Shown: positions 32,961-44,213 of the stretch, one piece after another
Numbering within the stretch: the stretch's first letter is position 1
Layout: each line of letters starts with the position of its first letter
From: Clarkia xantiana subsp. parviflora
Lineage: Eukaryota; Streptophyta; Magnoliopsida; Myrtales; Onagraceae
NCBI GenBank assembly: GCA_036873135.1
Contig: JAPTYO010000027.1
Location: 1,383,195 to 1,447,194, forward strand
DNA: 64,000 nt
Direction of reading: 5' to 3'
Notes under the pieces: model-generated
Told to the model about the DNA's origin: nothing
The model's input: only the letters and a program-made list of their open reading frames with translations
Database searches by the model: none
Position numbers and translations under genes: made by a program

Positions 32961-33164
32961 TCCTTGTTGCCTTTCTCCTTTTTTTTTTTTTTTTTGCTTA
33001 TCCTGTGTATCGGACCCCTTTTTGACCTTCGAGCCTTTATCTAAGGAATCTCTTTCCATCTGTTTTGGTTTCGATGATCATTTGCACTTTATCTAAAGCG
33101 GCTTACAATTCGTTACTCAGAACGTTCCAATGCGCCATTAAAATGACTTCATACGTCCTTCCGA

Positions 33165-33740
33165 CGTTTTACTCGCGACTTTACCATTTAAGGCTTCTTA
33201 TCAAATCGGGACTTTACCACTTAAGGTTTCTCGTCCAATCGGGACTTTACCACTTAAGGCTTCTCGTCCAAAACCAGGACTTCACCACTTAAGGCTTCTT
33301 TTTCAAAATCGGGACTTCACCACTTAAGGTTTCTCGTCCAAAATCGGGACTTCACCACTTAAGGTTTCTCGTCCATGCCTTTTAAGGCCGTTTTCATACC
33401 CCTTAGGGCTTTTACTGCGTCTCTACCGGACGACTTAATCGTACCTTTTAAGGCTTTTTGCCGCATCATATAGACGACTTACGCGGACCTGTTAAGGCTT
33501 TTCCGTACCCGTTAAGGCTTTTTGGCCGCATCATATAGACGACTTACGCGGACCCATCAGGGCCTTTTCGTACCTAGGCTTTTGGTTGCATCATATAGAC
33601 GACTTACGTGTACCCCGTAGGGATTTTGTCCGTACCTGTTAAGGCTTTTGGCCGCGTCATATAGACGACTTACGCATCCCCTGCGGGGCTTTCATCGTAC
33701 CTCGAAAGGCTTTTGTCGCGTCACTCAGGACGTCTTACTA
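33165..33740. repeat. B tandem-repeat region
   Basis: Repeats of CGGGACTTTACCACTTAAGG followed by CTTCTCGTCCAAA (33175-33370), passing into CATATAGACGACTTACGCG units (33465-33700). It is equivalent in place to the arrays in A, D and E2. Confidence 0.8.
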
Positions 33741-33748
33741 ACAGTTAG

Positions 33749-33791
33749 AATAAATTTGAAAGCAATTTGATCGGAAGGCAATTTCTTTATT
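33749..33791. terminator. Convergent AATAAA pair, internal B
   Basis: AATAAA on plus (33749-33754) and on minus (33786-33791), the same arrangement and spacing as in A. Confidence 0.45.
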
Positions 33792-33864
33792 CATAAATAA
33801 CTCAAAATAGGCTTACATCGGATCTTATTGATAGACAATTTGCGCCCTTCACGGCGGCTTAATA

Positions 33865-36800
33865 TCAAACATGATACTTCTTCAAGTGTTCGCCACTGAA
33901 GGAATGCTTCAACGTCTTGCCTACGATCTTGTAAGGTCCTTCCCATTTTGGTGACAGCTTGTTGATTCGATCTTGATGAACAAACTCATTCCTCCGCCAG
34001 ACAAGTTCTCCCACGAAGAATTGTCGGGACCTGACACGCCGATTATAATATCGGGCTGTTGCCATACGCATTCGGGCCTGGACTTCATCAGCCTTCCATC
34101 TCTTCTCCTCGAGTAGGTCTAAGTCCAGACGTCTCATTTCCTCATTTGTCAGAGGCTCGTAATATTTCGCGCGGTGGGACGCCACCGCTATCTCCACGGG
34201 AGCGACTGCCTCCGTGCCATAAACCAGGCCAAACGGAGTTTCTCCTGTTGATTGCTTGGGTGTCGTTCTCACAGCCCATAGCACATTCTCGAGCTCATCC
34301 AGCCAATGGCCCTGCAAGGCGTAGACTCTATTCTTCAAGCCATCCATCACGATCTTGTTGGCTGACTCTACCGGGCCATTGGTCTGAGCGTGGCGGACTG
34401 AAGCAGTCCGATGCTCAATGTTTAATTCTTCCAGGTACTCCTTCAACTGAGCCCCATTGAACGGAGGGCCGTTGTCGCTGATCAACACTCGCGGGACCCC
34501 GTACCGGGATATGATCTGAGTCTGAAGGAACTTGAGGACCTGCTGCCCCGTCGTTCTAGCCAATGCTTTAGCCTCTATCCACTTTGAGAAGTAGTCGATA
34601 GCCACGAGTAAGTACTTGCACTGACCTCTCGCTTGGGGAAGTGGTCCCACCAAGTCAATTCCCCATTGCGCGAAGGGCCATGCACTCCTGATGGACATTA
34701 GGTCCGCGGCGGGAGCCACGATATTTGGGGCGTACCTCTGGCATGCATCACAGGATCGGACCATCGCGGTCGCTTCTTTGTTCATCGAGGGCCAATAGTA
34801 GCCTAGGTTCAATGCCTTCCTTACCAGAGATCGGGCTCCTTCATGGCAGGCCGCGACTCCTTCATGTAACTCCCTCAGGATCCGATTTGTGTCAGGCTCT
34901 GCTACGCATTTTAGAAAAGGCTTTACGTACCCTTTTTTGTACAACTGGTTGTCCACCATTGCATAGTTGTCCGCAATTCGCCGTAACCTGACAGCTGCCA
35001 CTTTGTCATCGGGAAGTACCCCCGTAGTTAGGTACGTAACCATCGGGGTCATCCAAGTGGACTTCTCTTCTTCCTCCGATCCTGTCTCAATAGCACAGAT
35101 CTCCGCCGGATCAATGTTTGAGATAATCACCTTCTCTAGGAAGTGCACCTTCCGATTCTCCTCGGGGGCCACTCCCAGGGCAAACTTGCTCAAGGCATCT
35201 GCTTCCGCGTTCTCTTCCCTCGGGATCGCCTCGATATCAAAGCTTTTGAAGCTTCCCTTCAAAGTCTGCACCTCGTGCAAATATTTCTTCATTGTCGGGT
35301 TCTTAGCTTCATAGTTTCCCTGGACTTGATTTACAACCAAGCTAGCATCGCATTTCACCTTTAAATGGTCGACCCCCGTACCCTTGGCAATCTTAAGGCC
35401 TGTGATGAGAGCCTCATACTCCGCTTCGTTGTTGGTGGCTTTGAATGTCAACGCCAAGGCATATCACAGGGGCTCGCCTCCACCGGGCGGTATCAATACG
35501 AATCCTGCCCCCGAGCCTTCTACACTCGATGAACCATCAGTGTACATCTCCCAAGTATTCTCCTAATCTGGCTGTTCTGGCTGCTGTTCTGTTGTCGGGA
35601 CTTCCTCCATGGTTGCCCCCTCTGCGGGACCCGCTACTTCCAGATTGGGTGCCGTAGACTCAGCTATAAAATCTGCCAATGCCTGGCCCTTAATAGCGGT
35701 TCTCGGAGCAAAATGAATGCGGAATTCCGTCAGCTCGATGGCCCATTTTACCAATCTCCCCGACGCCTCCGGTCGGTTCAAAAAGTATTTCAGGGGCTGA
35801 TTAGTCAGTACCGTGACTTCATGGGCATGGAAGTAAGGTCGCAGTTTTCGAGCGGCAATAATCAACGCGAAGAGATACTTCTCAATAGCGGGATAGTTTA
35901 TTTCAGACTTGGCAAACGCCTTGCTTACATAATAGATAGGCACTTGGTTGCCCTTGACAATTTTAATCAAAACAGAACTAACAGCCACATCAGAAACAGC
36001 CAAATAGAGATAGAGCGGCTCGCCTGGAACTGGTTTCGCCAACGGCGGAAGGGTACGGAGGTGCTGCTTGAGTGCCCGGAACGCCTCCTCGCACTTGTCG
36101 GTGCATTCGAACTTCTTGTTGGCCCTCAGCACCTCAAAAAATGGCATAGCTCGATCACTCGCCTTGGATAGGAAGCGATTCATCGCGGCCAACCGGCCAT
36201 TCAGCACCTGGACCTCCCGATGAGTCCTCGGGGACTGCATCTCTTCGATTGCTCGCAGCTTCTCAGGGTTCACCTCGATTCCTCTCTGGCTCACCATGAA
36301 CCCTAGGAACTTCCCTGAGTTCACCCCGAAAGCACATTTGTCGGGGTTCAGCCGAACCTGATGGAACTTCATCCTCTCAAATGCCGCCGCCAAATTCTGG
36401 ACATGGTCTCCTGCCTGTCGGGACTTCACCAGCATGTCGTCCACATATGCCTCCATGCTTTTCCCCAGCATGTCCCCGAACAACTTGTTCACCATCCGCT
36501 GGTAAGTTGCCCCGGCATTGATCAATCCGAAGGGCATCACATCGTAATGGTAGACGTCACTGTCAGCGTAAAAATCTGTGTGGGGGGCATCCTCTTTCGC
36601 CATTTTGATCTGATTGTACCCGGAGTAGGCATCCATGAAGCTCAGCAGCTCATGTCCCGATGTGGCATCCACTAGCTGGTCAATCCTCGGAAGCGGGTAG
36701 CAGTCCTTCGGGCAGGCTTTGTTCAGGTCGCGGAAGTCGACACACATCCGCCACTTTCCGTTACTCTTTCGCACCAGCACCGGGTTAGCCACCCAAGTCT

Positions 36801-39404
36801 GGAATCGGAGCTCCTTGATGAATCCAGCATCGAGCAGTCTGCCCACCTCTTGCTGGATCGCGATCCTCTTGTCCGCGCCCATCGGACGCCTTCTCTGCGC
36901 GATAGGCTTGATTGCGGGGTCTATCTTCAGCTCGTGCACTATCACGTCGGGGCTTATTCCTGGCATATCACTCGGGGACCAGGCAAACAGCTCCTTAAAC
37001 TCCTTCAAGAGCTCGATCAGCTCTCGGGCTCTTTCCTCCGACAAAGCAGAGCCGATCTTCACCTTCCTCTGAGGTCCATCGAGATCTCTACTTCCTTCAA
37101 ATCCTCCATGGGGGCGGGACGCCCATACTCCTCTCGAGGATCAGTATCAGTCTGAAGGACAGTCATGGTTTCCCTCCTTCTCCGTCGGGTGGCGTTAACG
37201 TAGCATTTCCGCGATGCCACCTGGTCACCCTTAACTTCTCCGACCCCATTATCAGTCGGGAACTTCATCTTCTGGTGGACCGTCGAGGCGACTGCCATAA
37301 GAGGGTTGATGGTGGTCCTCCCGATGATCGCGTTGTACGCCCCCGCGGACTCCACGACGACGAAATCCACGTTTCGCTTCTCCATTTTCCAGCCACTACC
37401 AAACTCTACTGGTAAGGTAATCATTCCCAACGGGTAGGAAGTGGAGCCAGAGAATCCCACCATCGGGAAGTCCACCTGCGTCAGGTCCTTCTTCGTCTTT
37501 CCCATGGCTTCCAGAGCGTCCATGAAAAGAATATCGGAGGAGCTCCCTCCGTCTATCAGGATCCGCTTCATCTCGAATCCGTCCACGTCCAGGGTCACGA
37601 CCAAGGCATCGTCGTGAGGGCTCTCCACGCCTACTAGATCCTCCGGCGAGAAAGAAATTACCATTTCCTCCTTCAGGGTCCACGACCGGGACCTTTTTCC
37701 TAGCACCACCACGGCAGATATGCGGGAAGCGTAGTTCTCCCGAGAGGCAGAGGTATCTCCTCCCGCCGCCATTCCTCCATGGATGACGTTGATAGTTCCG
37801 CGCCTCTCCTTACGGGCACCTGAACCCGAGGCCTCATGTTCGACCTTCTTCTTCTTCGGGGATCGGTCGCGGGACTTGGAACGGGATCGTGACCGACTTC
37901 TGGAACGGGATCGGCACCGACCCTTCCCGATGAACTCTTTCAGCTTTCCCTTCTGGATCAGCTTTTCAATCTCCTTCTTCAGCTCCCGACAGTTCTCAGT
38001 GTCGTGACCATTGGCTCGATGGTAGCGACAGTAACGGTCAGGACGGCCTCCTAGGAATTCGCCTTCTTTTCTCGGGGGGTATCGAGCGAGACCCTGTCTG
38101 TCCATCACAGCTAACACAGAGGTCATCGAGCTATTGATGGGAACAGCCCGACCCTCTCGGTTGTCCTTCCTCGGAGGACGCTTGTCTTCTCTTTTATCGG
38201 GACGACCACGGTTCCTACTTCCCTCCGACTTGTCGCTCCCTTTACGATCGTCCGACAGCCTGGACGATGGCTTTCCTCTTCCCGACTTCGGGGGATCGAG
38301 TTCTCCAGCAGCAATCTTCGACTCCTGGACGTCGATTTGCTGTTTCACCCTCGCCTGTAGGGCCTCCATACTCCACACAGCCTTCGCGGCTACGCTATGC
38401 ATTAGGTCGGAACCGTACGGAGCGCTCTGCGGATGGTCTCACCCTCCGAAATTTCTTCATCAATCTCCGCGGCACTGGCAGTGAATCGCTGGTAGTAGTA
38501 TGCCAACGATTCGTCGGGCCTCTGCATCACCTGAGTCAGGGATCTCACGCTCTTCAGAAGACGCCTATGAGAGGCTGAAGAACCAAGTCATGGCCCTTTC
38601 TCCCAGGGTTATCGGGAACAATGAGCATATGAGATCATCTTTCGATGTTCGTCCCATACAAGCCTGGACATGCCTCTGCACATGGCGAACTGGGTCCCCC
38701 TCACCATCGTACTCCTTGATGGTCGGAATACCTAGCCCAGGCGGGGCTACGGTATCGATCAGCCGCGGCACGAAAGGATGGCTGGACCGATCCCTCAGCT
38801 CCGATGTCATCTGCTTCTGATCACCCATGAAGATGCTCACGATCTTCACCACCTGATCGGGGGTGATGGGGCCATTCAAGGGAATGGTTCTATTTTGCAC
38901 CGGTCCCGGGCCGTCAACCACGAACTTCTCCGGGTGTGCTGGTTCCTTACCCTTGCTCCTGGGCGGAACCTCCTGTTCCTCGGGGTCCACCCTCGGCGGA
39001 GGTGGTGGTAGTTCTTCTCGCGGAGGCAACTCCTCCGCTCTCCTGGTGGCCTCTCTCTTATCCAGCAAGGCCTCCATGGCGGCCAAGAACATGGGCATAG
39101 CCTCCGCTACTGCCTTGGCCAACTCCGAGTTCGAAGACGACCCTTCTTCCCTTCGCGGGACTCCTTCTCTTCCATGGCCCACCGGGTTTGGGGGAGCCTC
39201 ATCTTCCTCCCTACGCGGGATATCCTGCCTGTTCGTCTCAGCGTCTCGGACTGAGACCTCATAGCCATCACCTTGCCCCCCTGTCTGGGAGAGAGCAGGG
39301 TTCTCACCTTGTTCAGCAACGCGTTCTGGCAACGGGGAGTTCACAGTTCCTGCGGGACGAGAACTGCCAGCTTGAACTTGCTTCTTCTTGCCACCACCGG
39401 CCAT
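33865..39404 (-). pseudogene. B gag-pol polyprotein, nearly complete
   Basis: Minus strand from MAGGGKKKQVQ (39404) to LKKYHV (33865). Gag (39404-38403) carries an internal deletion of about 70 bp near 38568 and a frame break near 38402. Then come the C-X2-H-X4-H-X4-C finger, an RS-rich stretch and protease (RILIDGGSSSDILF). One long frame, 37062-35563, covers the end of protease, RT (WRMCVDFRDLNKACPKDCYP, HYDVMPFGLINAGATYQRM, AYVDDMLVKS) and gypsy RNase H. After in-frame stops near 35562 and 35458 the second RNase H and integrase follow (35457-33865: CDACQRYAPN, GIDLVGPLPQA, SDNGPPFNG, NGPVESANK). It has few lesions and is the best copy for reading domain order. It is not active as it stands. 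Confidence 0.92.
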
Positions 39405-39458
39405 TGATCTGGTAGAAGCTATCTTGACTTTTCGTAAGCTTCCCACAGACGGCGCCAA

Positions 39459-40220
39459 TGTTGGATCACGGGCGAAGCTCCGTTACGTCCTTGACGGAAA
39501 ACTTGGACTCCTGGGCTCCGCGTAATCCTGCAAAAGGGGATGACCTGGGTGGTGACCCAGAATCCCTCTCCGATGCTTAAATGAGTATGGTGATCAATGG
39601 GTGGTAAGCAAAGAGTCTAAGTTCGTATTAGATAGTATGCGTTTTCTGGGGTAACTTCCTCCCTTATATAGGAGGAAGAGTTGCCCAGTTACCTGTGACC
39701 ATGCTTGGCCGTTGTGCCCATGATTCCGTGTATCTCGCCATGGTTCCGTATATTTCGGCTGGGATTCCATATATCTCGCCCCACGCTCCGCGTATCTTAC
39801 CCGTACTCCGCGTATCTCGGGCACGCCCTGCGTATCACGGGGAGTTTATCTGTATTCTAACCGTCTTCCCACTACTCTTATCTAGTAGGCGGGTTTCTCG
39901 GTCTTATCCTCTGATCACAAGTCTCGACTCCTGTCGGGGACTCCAGAGTTGTCTCATTCTAGGTCACCACCCAGGACCTTCAGTCTCTACGGGACAGGTC
40001 CAGCCTCTGCGGGGCTTTATTATCGGGGCCTTTACCAAGGCATATCGGGGCCTACTCAGAGGCTTCTCATCGGGAGCATTCAGCTCATACATCGGGACCG
40101 CTAAAGTCGGGACCCTTCGTGCTGGGCCTCTGGGCCTTCCAGGCTTTTCACGAGGCCTACTGGACCTATTCGCCGTCCATTGGCTGTTAACGGGGCTAAC
40201 GATTACATCGGAACCCATCA
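39459..40220 (-). repeat. LTR-c (5' LTR of B)
   Basis: 762 bp, nearly identical to LTR-b by eye. It ends CCCATCA at 40220 directly against host sequence ATGCCAAAGAC. Confidence 0.9.
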
Positions 40221-41483
40221 ATGCCAAAGACTTCTCAGGGTAGTGCAAGGTATGTGTAGTAGTTGTAAGGTGTTGTGTTTTTTGTTAGTTGATCTTCTTT
40301 TGTAATTATTTCAGATGATTAAAATTATACAGTGAAACCAAAAGGAAAAGGGGCTCTGAAAAAGCTTGGACTTTCTTCTTACTCTTAGTTATAATTACTA
40401 TCTATGTATGTATGTCTGTGCAGTAAACAGAATTGGGTTGATGGGGATGATTCTCGTAATAACGAATCAACTGTTACTCCTGAAGAAGATGAAGCCCTTG
40501 ATCAAGCGACTGATAATGTTGAACCAATTATAACATTGTTCAATTACCAGTCTTTCATGAATAAAACACCTAAAATAAAGTGGTCAAAGCAAGACACTGA
40601 ATTATTTTATGAGGTACTTATTATCTTTGAATCTTATTTACTTGATGGGTTCCAGAAGTAAAACTTGCTTGAAGGAGAAGTAGATGGGTGATTAATGGAA
40701 ATCAAAAGAGAGGACTTCATTCTTTGTTTGCTTTAGATATCGTCAGCAAGTCCTAGATACGACAACACATGCTTCTTCTTCTGATGACGAAAAATTGGAT
40801 TTGTGGTGGTTTGAGAAAATTGTGTGAGAGACGGTTGTAAATGGTTGTGCAGGGGATAAGGCATGATCAAACAACTATTTCCAGAGCTGACGCGCCATCA
40901 AGTGAAGTTGAAGTATAAGAAGGAAGAGCGTCAAAATCCACTGAGACTGTCTGAAGCGATACATGGGCGTGCCAAAGGTGAAAATCTCATATCTATTTAT
41001 TACTTATTATCTGCAGCTTAAAGGAAAGGGTGCTTGATAGAAGAAGAGTTTAGTCTGGAAACATTGCTGATTGATTGAGACGGTTTTTTTATTTAGATCA
41101 TAGACATTTTGAGTTGGTGATCAAGCAACTAGAAGCTGCTAACAAGGCAGAGACAGAATCAAACGGAGATGATGATGATGGGGAAGAGGAATCAAATGGT
41201 GAAGCTAAGAAGAATGTAAGATCAGCGTCACCACCGTATTGATTACTACTTTTACTTAATTAAGATAACTAAAATCAATAGATATTTGTTTGTGTTGCAG
41301 GAGCAGCAGCTGGAAGAGGAGGAGGCAGCATCAATTCCAATTTTTGATACTAAAGAGGAAAAAAAGGAATCCAAAGATGAAGAAATTGATCATGTAAATT
41401 TTGAAACCCCTCAAGACCAACTGAATGATGATGAAGACGAAATTGACGAAGACTTTTTCAGCTCTTATAAAACTGAACTTTGA
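40221..41483 (+). pseudogene. BDP1: TFIIIB subunit B'' (BDP1), 3' exons
   Basis: Exons of the RNA polymerase III initiation factor TFIIIB B''. The first segment near 40224-40249 reads PKTSQGSAR. An exon at about 40426-40613 ends in the start of the SANT domain (KIKWSKQDTELFYE). The next holds MIKQLFPELTRHQVKLKYKK (from 40864), which is the BDP1 signature, and EERQNPLRLSEAIHGRAK. It is followed by HRHFELVIKQLEAANKAE (41097-41216) and the last exon 41301-41483, an acidic tail ending FFSSYKTEL. Introns are GT-AG. I could not find the short exon between ELFYE and MIKQLF, and a TAA precedes ATG 40864 in frame. With the 5' side replaced by the gypsy array, this copy is probably dead. Confidence 0.8.
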
Positions 41484-41988
41484 TACTTTCATTCTTTATT
41501 TATTTTTCTGCTACTGCTGCAGTGCAACCTAATTTTCTTCTTCATCTTCTACTACTATCAGACTTGTCTCAGCATAAGGTTTTGGTAGCTGTTTATCTTG
41601 CTGTGCAACGTAACCAACCTATAGGAAAAAAAAATGTAGACATATTTCTTTTCTTGTTAAGAAACAAACTAGTAGGACGTTGGTTGGGAGTTGGTGTACT
41701 AGCCATGTACTAATAAGGAATATATACAGAATAGATATAACTTTTTTGGCCAATGAATAGATAGATATAATGGTGTATGCTTTCTATAAAGGAATGATAC
41801 GTAATCCGATACGGGATTCCGAAATGTGAGAGGAATGTGTTGAGTTTGTCTTAAATTTGGGTTAGTTAGCTCATTAGCTATTTTAGGTAGCAAATTGACT
41901 ATATAATATATATATATTTATATATACATATATATTGGTAGAGATTGACCGATTATATTATATAGTTAGGAGTGGCTTTTATATATAT
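41484..41988 (+). other. BDP1 3' UTR and downstream AT-rich DNA
   Basis: No coding sequence. AT-rich with a TATATA tract near 41900-41935. It ends with a duplicated GTTAGGAGTGGC (about 41966 and 41990). Confidence 0.4.
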
Positions 41989-43575
41989 TGTTAGGAGTGG
42001 CATCAACAGTGAGGAAGCCGTCGTGTGGAAATCTCTTAGGGCAATAACCTGGGAGAGGTCTGAAGATTGACCCTTGTGAATTTGAGAGGTCTGAATATTG
42101 AAATGGTGATAACTGAGGTCTGAAGTTTGGACTTTGTGATTTTTAGGTTTTCCGTCCAAATTTTCAGTCAAATTTAACAGAACCGCATGAAATGTATAAA
42201 ATACCCTTTTGCAATATTTGAATTAATAAAAAGTTTAATTAATATAAAGATGAAATGACAAAAATACCCCTGTCCATAATTTAAACATAACCCTACTCCG
42301 GCCACCACCACGGCTCCGGCCGGCCACCACTCACAATTCCGACGACCGCCACCCAACTCCGACGATCGCCACCACGGCCCCAATTGGGCCCAAATCGGAG
42401 CCACCGGCCCCGATTGGGCCCAGATCGGAGCCACAGAGCTCCAAATTGGAGCTCTATGGCAACGATTTGGGGCCACAGAGCTCCGATCTGGGGCCACAGA
42501 GCTCCGATTTGGAGCTTTGTGGCTCCGATAATCGGGACCGCGGTTGTGGTCGCCGGAGTTGGGTGGTGGTCGTCGGAGTCAGGTTGTGGTCTCTGGAGTT
42601 AGGTGGCGGTCGCTACAGCTGTGAGTGGTGGTCGCCGGATTCGGGTGGTGGCCTTAAGGGCATTTTCGTCTTTTTATTCAAGCACGTGAGATGCAAGAAG
42701 GGTATTTTTAAAATTTAATTTTATTTCTGGTCACATGCCATGAACATGACCAACTTCCTCCAGTTTTAACGGAAAAAACTAACGGGGACCTCTATTATCT
42801 ACAAGTCGAAACTTCAGACCTCTGTTATCACCATATCAATCTTCAGACCTCTCAAATTCACAAGGGCCAATCTTCAGACCTCTCCCAGGTTATTATCCCA
42901 AAGGTTAATCAACAGAGCGTGAGTGCTTGTGTGGCTGTGCGAGAGTTTGTCAGTTTTAAGCGAGTGTGTTTTAGAGCGGTGTGTTAAGTCTCTACATGTA
43001 TTGTGAGAGTGAGTGCTCTATGTGGTCTTGTCTTGTAACCCTCCGGTGTTGATTATGCTAGTGAAGTGGTGCTCCTCCTTTGCCCGTGGACGTAGGTCGC
43101 GTTGACCGAACCACGTTAAATCTCGTGTTCTTTAATACTTTCTTTTAATCCGTTTGTGAGTGTTGAAAGAATTGATCCTAACAACTGGTATCAGAGCTAA
43201 GGAGTTCCAACACGATCACTGAAGATGGAGATGTCGAAAGTTGGAATAGAGAAGTTCGATGGAAACGATTTTGGTTTCTGGAAGATGCAGATTGAAGATT
43301 ATTTGTACCAGAAGAATCTGTACGAACCCTTGTTTGGGGAGAAGCCGGAATCCATGACGGAGCAACAGTGGAAGCTCAAGGATCGACAAGCTCTGGGGCT
43401 GATCTGGTAGTGCTTGTCCAGGAACGTTTCGTTCAACATCGTCAAGGAGACATCGACAGCATGGGTGCTGAAGGCGTTGGCGAACATGTACGAGAAACCA
43501 TCGTCGATGAACAAGGTATATCTGATGCGTAGATTGATCAATTTACAGATGGTTGAAGGTGGTTCTATTGCTGAA
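41989..43575 (+). mobile_element. Ty1/copia fragment: 5' LTR and start of gag
   Basis: A probable LTR start TGTTAGGAGTGGC at 41989 is interrupted by a foldback (42039-42899). The LTR resumes and ends CCTAACA at 43183. The primer-binding site TGGTATCAGAGC (43186-43197) matches initiator tRNA-Met. Gag starts at ATG 43225 (MSKVGIEKFDGNDFGFWKMQ, the copia gag N-terminal domain), has an in-frame TAG at 43408 and continues with MYEKPSSMNKVYLMRRLINL to 43575. There it is cut by a gypsy LTR remnant. No pol remains. Confidence 0.75.
42039..42899. mobile_element. Foldback element in copia LTR
   Basis: 861 bp whose ends are inverted: GGGCAATAACCTGGGAGAGG on the left and CCAGGTTATTATCCC on the right. 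About 100 bp of each arm match well (repeats of GAGGTCTGAAG) and looser symmetry extends to the GC-rich centre near 42450. No exact target-site duplication (AATCTCTTA versus AAAGGTTAA). The open frames inside come from GC-rich repeats such as GGCCACAGAGCTCCGAT and are not genes. Confidence 0.7.
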
Positions 43576-43614
43576 TGTTGGATCACGGTTGGAACTCCGA
43601 CACGTTCTTGACGG
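43576..43614 (-). repeat. 39-bp gypsy LTR remnant
   Basis: TGTTGGATCACGGTTGGAAC...TTCTTGACGG is the terminal part of a gypsy LTR like LTR-a. It directly joins copia gag on the left and the duplicated host sequence on the right, sharing GACGG (43610-43614) with the host copy. Confidence 0.8.
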
Positions 43615-43966
43615 ATTCGTGGCGGATTGTCAAACGGGATCGCTGGAGCCGCAGAAGGGAGAGCCCGATGTGCAGCATCCGGCGAAGACTGGGTAGATTG
43701 AGAAAATTTGAAAACGGCGAAAACCCTAAATCTGATTGTGAATAGAAGTGGAACTGAAAAAATGTTTTCATTCGAGTTTTTTTGGGGGAAGACTGTGTCC
43801 GCTGAACCGGAGGACCGCCCGGTTCGGCAAAAACCTTTCGGTTCTCTAAAAATCCAGCTACTGAACTGGGTTGACTTCCTTCTCTATCTTTTGAGCGAAC
43901 CAAAATGTTTGTCAGGAGAGCATTTTAGAGTCCCAAACACCTCCCATCCTTTCAAGTATGAGCTTG
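43610..43966 (+). pseudogene. Host 5' region, copy 2, left part
   Basis: Duplicate of 17740-18011. It has two segments missing from copy 1 (near 43785-43830 and 43900-43930). It includes the start codon ATG 43958 and is cut after ATGAGCTTG by the copia element. The rest is at 48423-48965. Confidence 0.85.
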
Positions 43967-44201
43967 TGTAAAAACTGAAACAGAGAGATTGAAAATCGAT
44001 AATAGGAAGGTTGCTGTAATTCGTCTATGTATTGATGAAGATAGGATTACAGCTTTTATAGAATACAAAATACTAACAGACTTTAGCTATGCCTAACTAA
44101 GTTCCTGATATTTAGCTAACAACAAATCAAAAATGATGCAACAACCTAACAGATAACAGAACGGAAATTATTGCTTGAAGGACAAGAATCAACTTCTAAC
44201 A
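43967..44201 (-). repeat. Copia 3' LTR
   Basis: TGTAAAAACTG to CTTCTAACA. The adjacent minus-strand AATCAAGAAGGAG is the polypurine tract. Confidence 0.92.
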
Positions 44202-44213
44202 CTCCTTCTTGAT

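Larger units (their letters stand above)
18570..40220 (-). mobile_element. Tandem Ty3/gypsy array: LTR-a, A, LTR-b, B, LTR-c
   Basis: Three LTRs in one orientation enclose two complete internal regions (A 19308-28877, B 29639-39458) that share the middle LTR. Both have gag-pol on the minus strand and an antisense gene on the plus strand. LTR-b and LTR-c are much closer to each other than to LTR-a. The left flank ends GCCAA and the right flank begins ATGCC, so no exact target-site duplication is seen. A and B carry two RNase H-like regions, a mark of the Tat lineage. Confidence 0.9.

Noticed and set aside
18570..40220. Single insertion with TSD GCCAA
   Set aside because: GCCAA occurs on the right only after two extra bases (ATGCCAA), and the following bases do not match the paralogous empty site.
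42300..42720. Open frames in the centre of the foldback
   Set aside because: They read through short GC-rich tandem repeats in both directions and resemble no protein family.
42030..42908. 9-bp target-site duplication for the 42039 foldback
   Set aside because: Left AATCTCTTA and right AAAGGTTAA agree at only four of nine positions.
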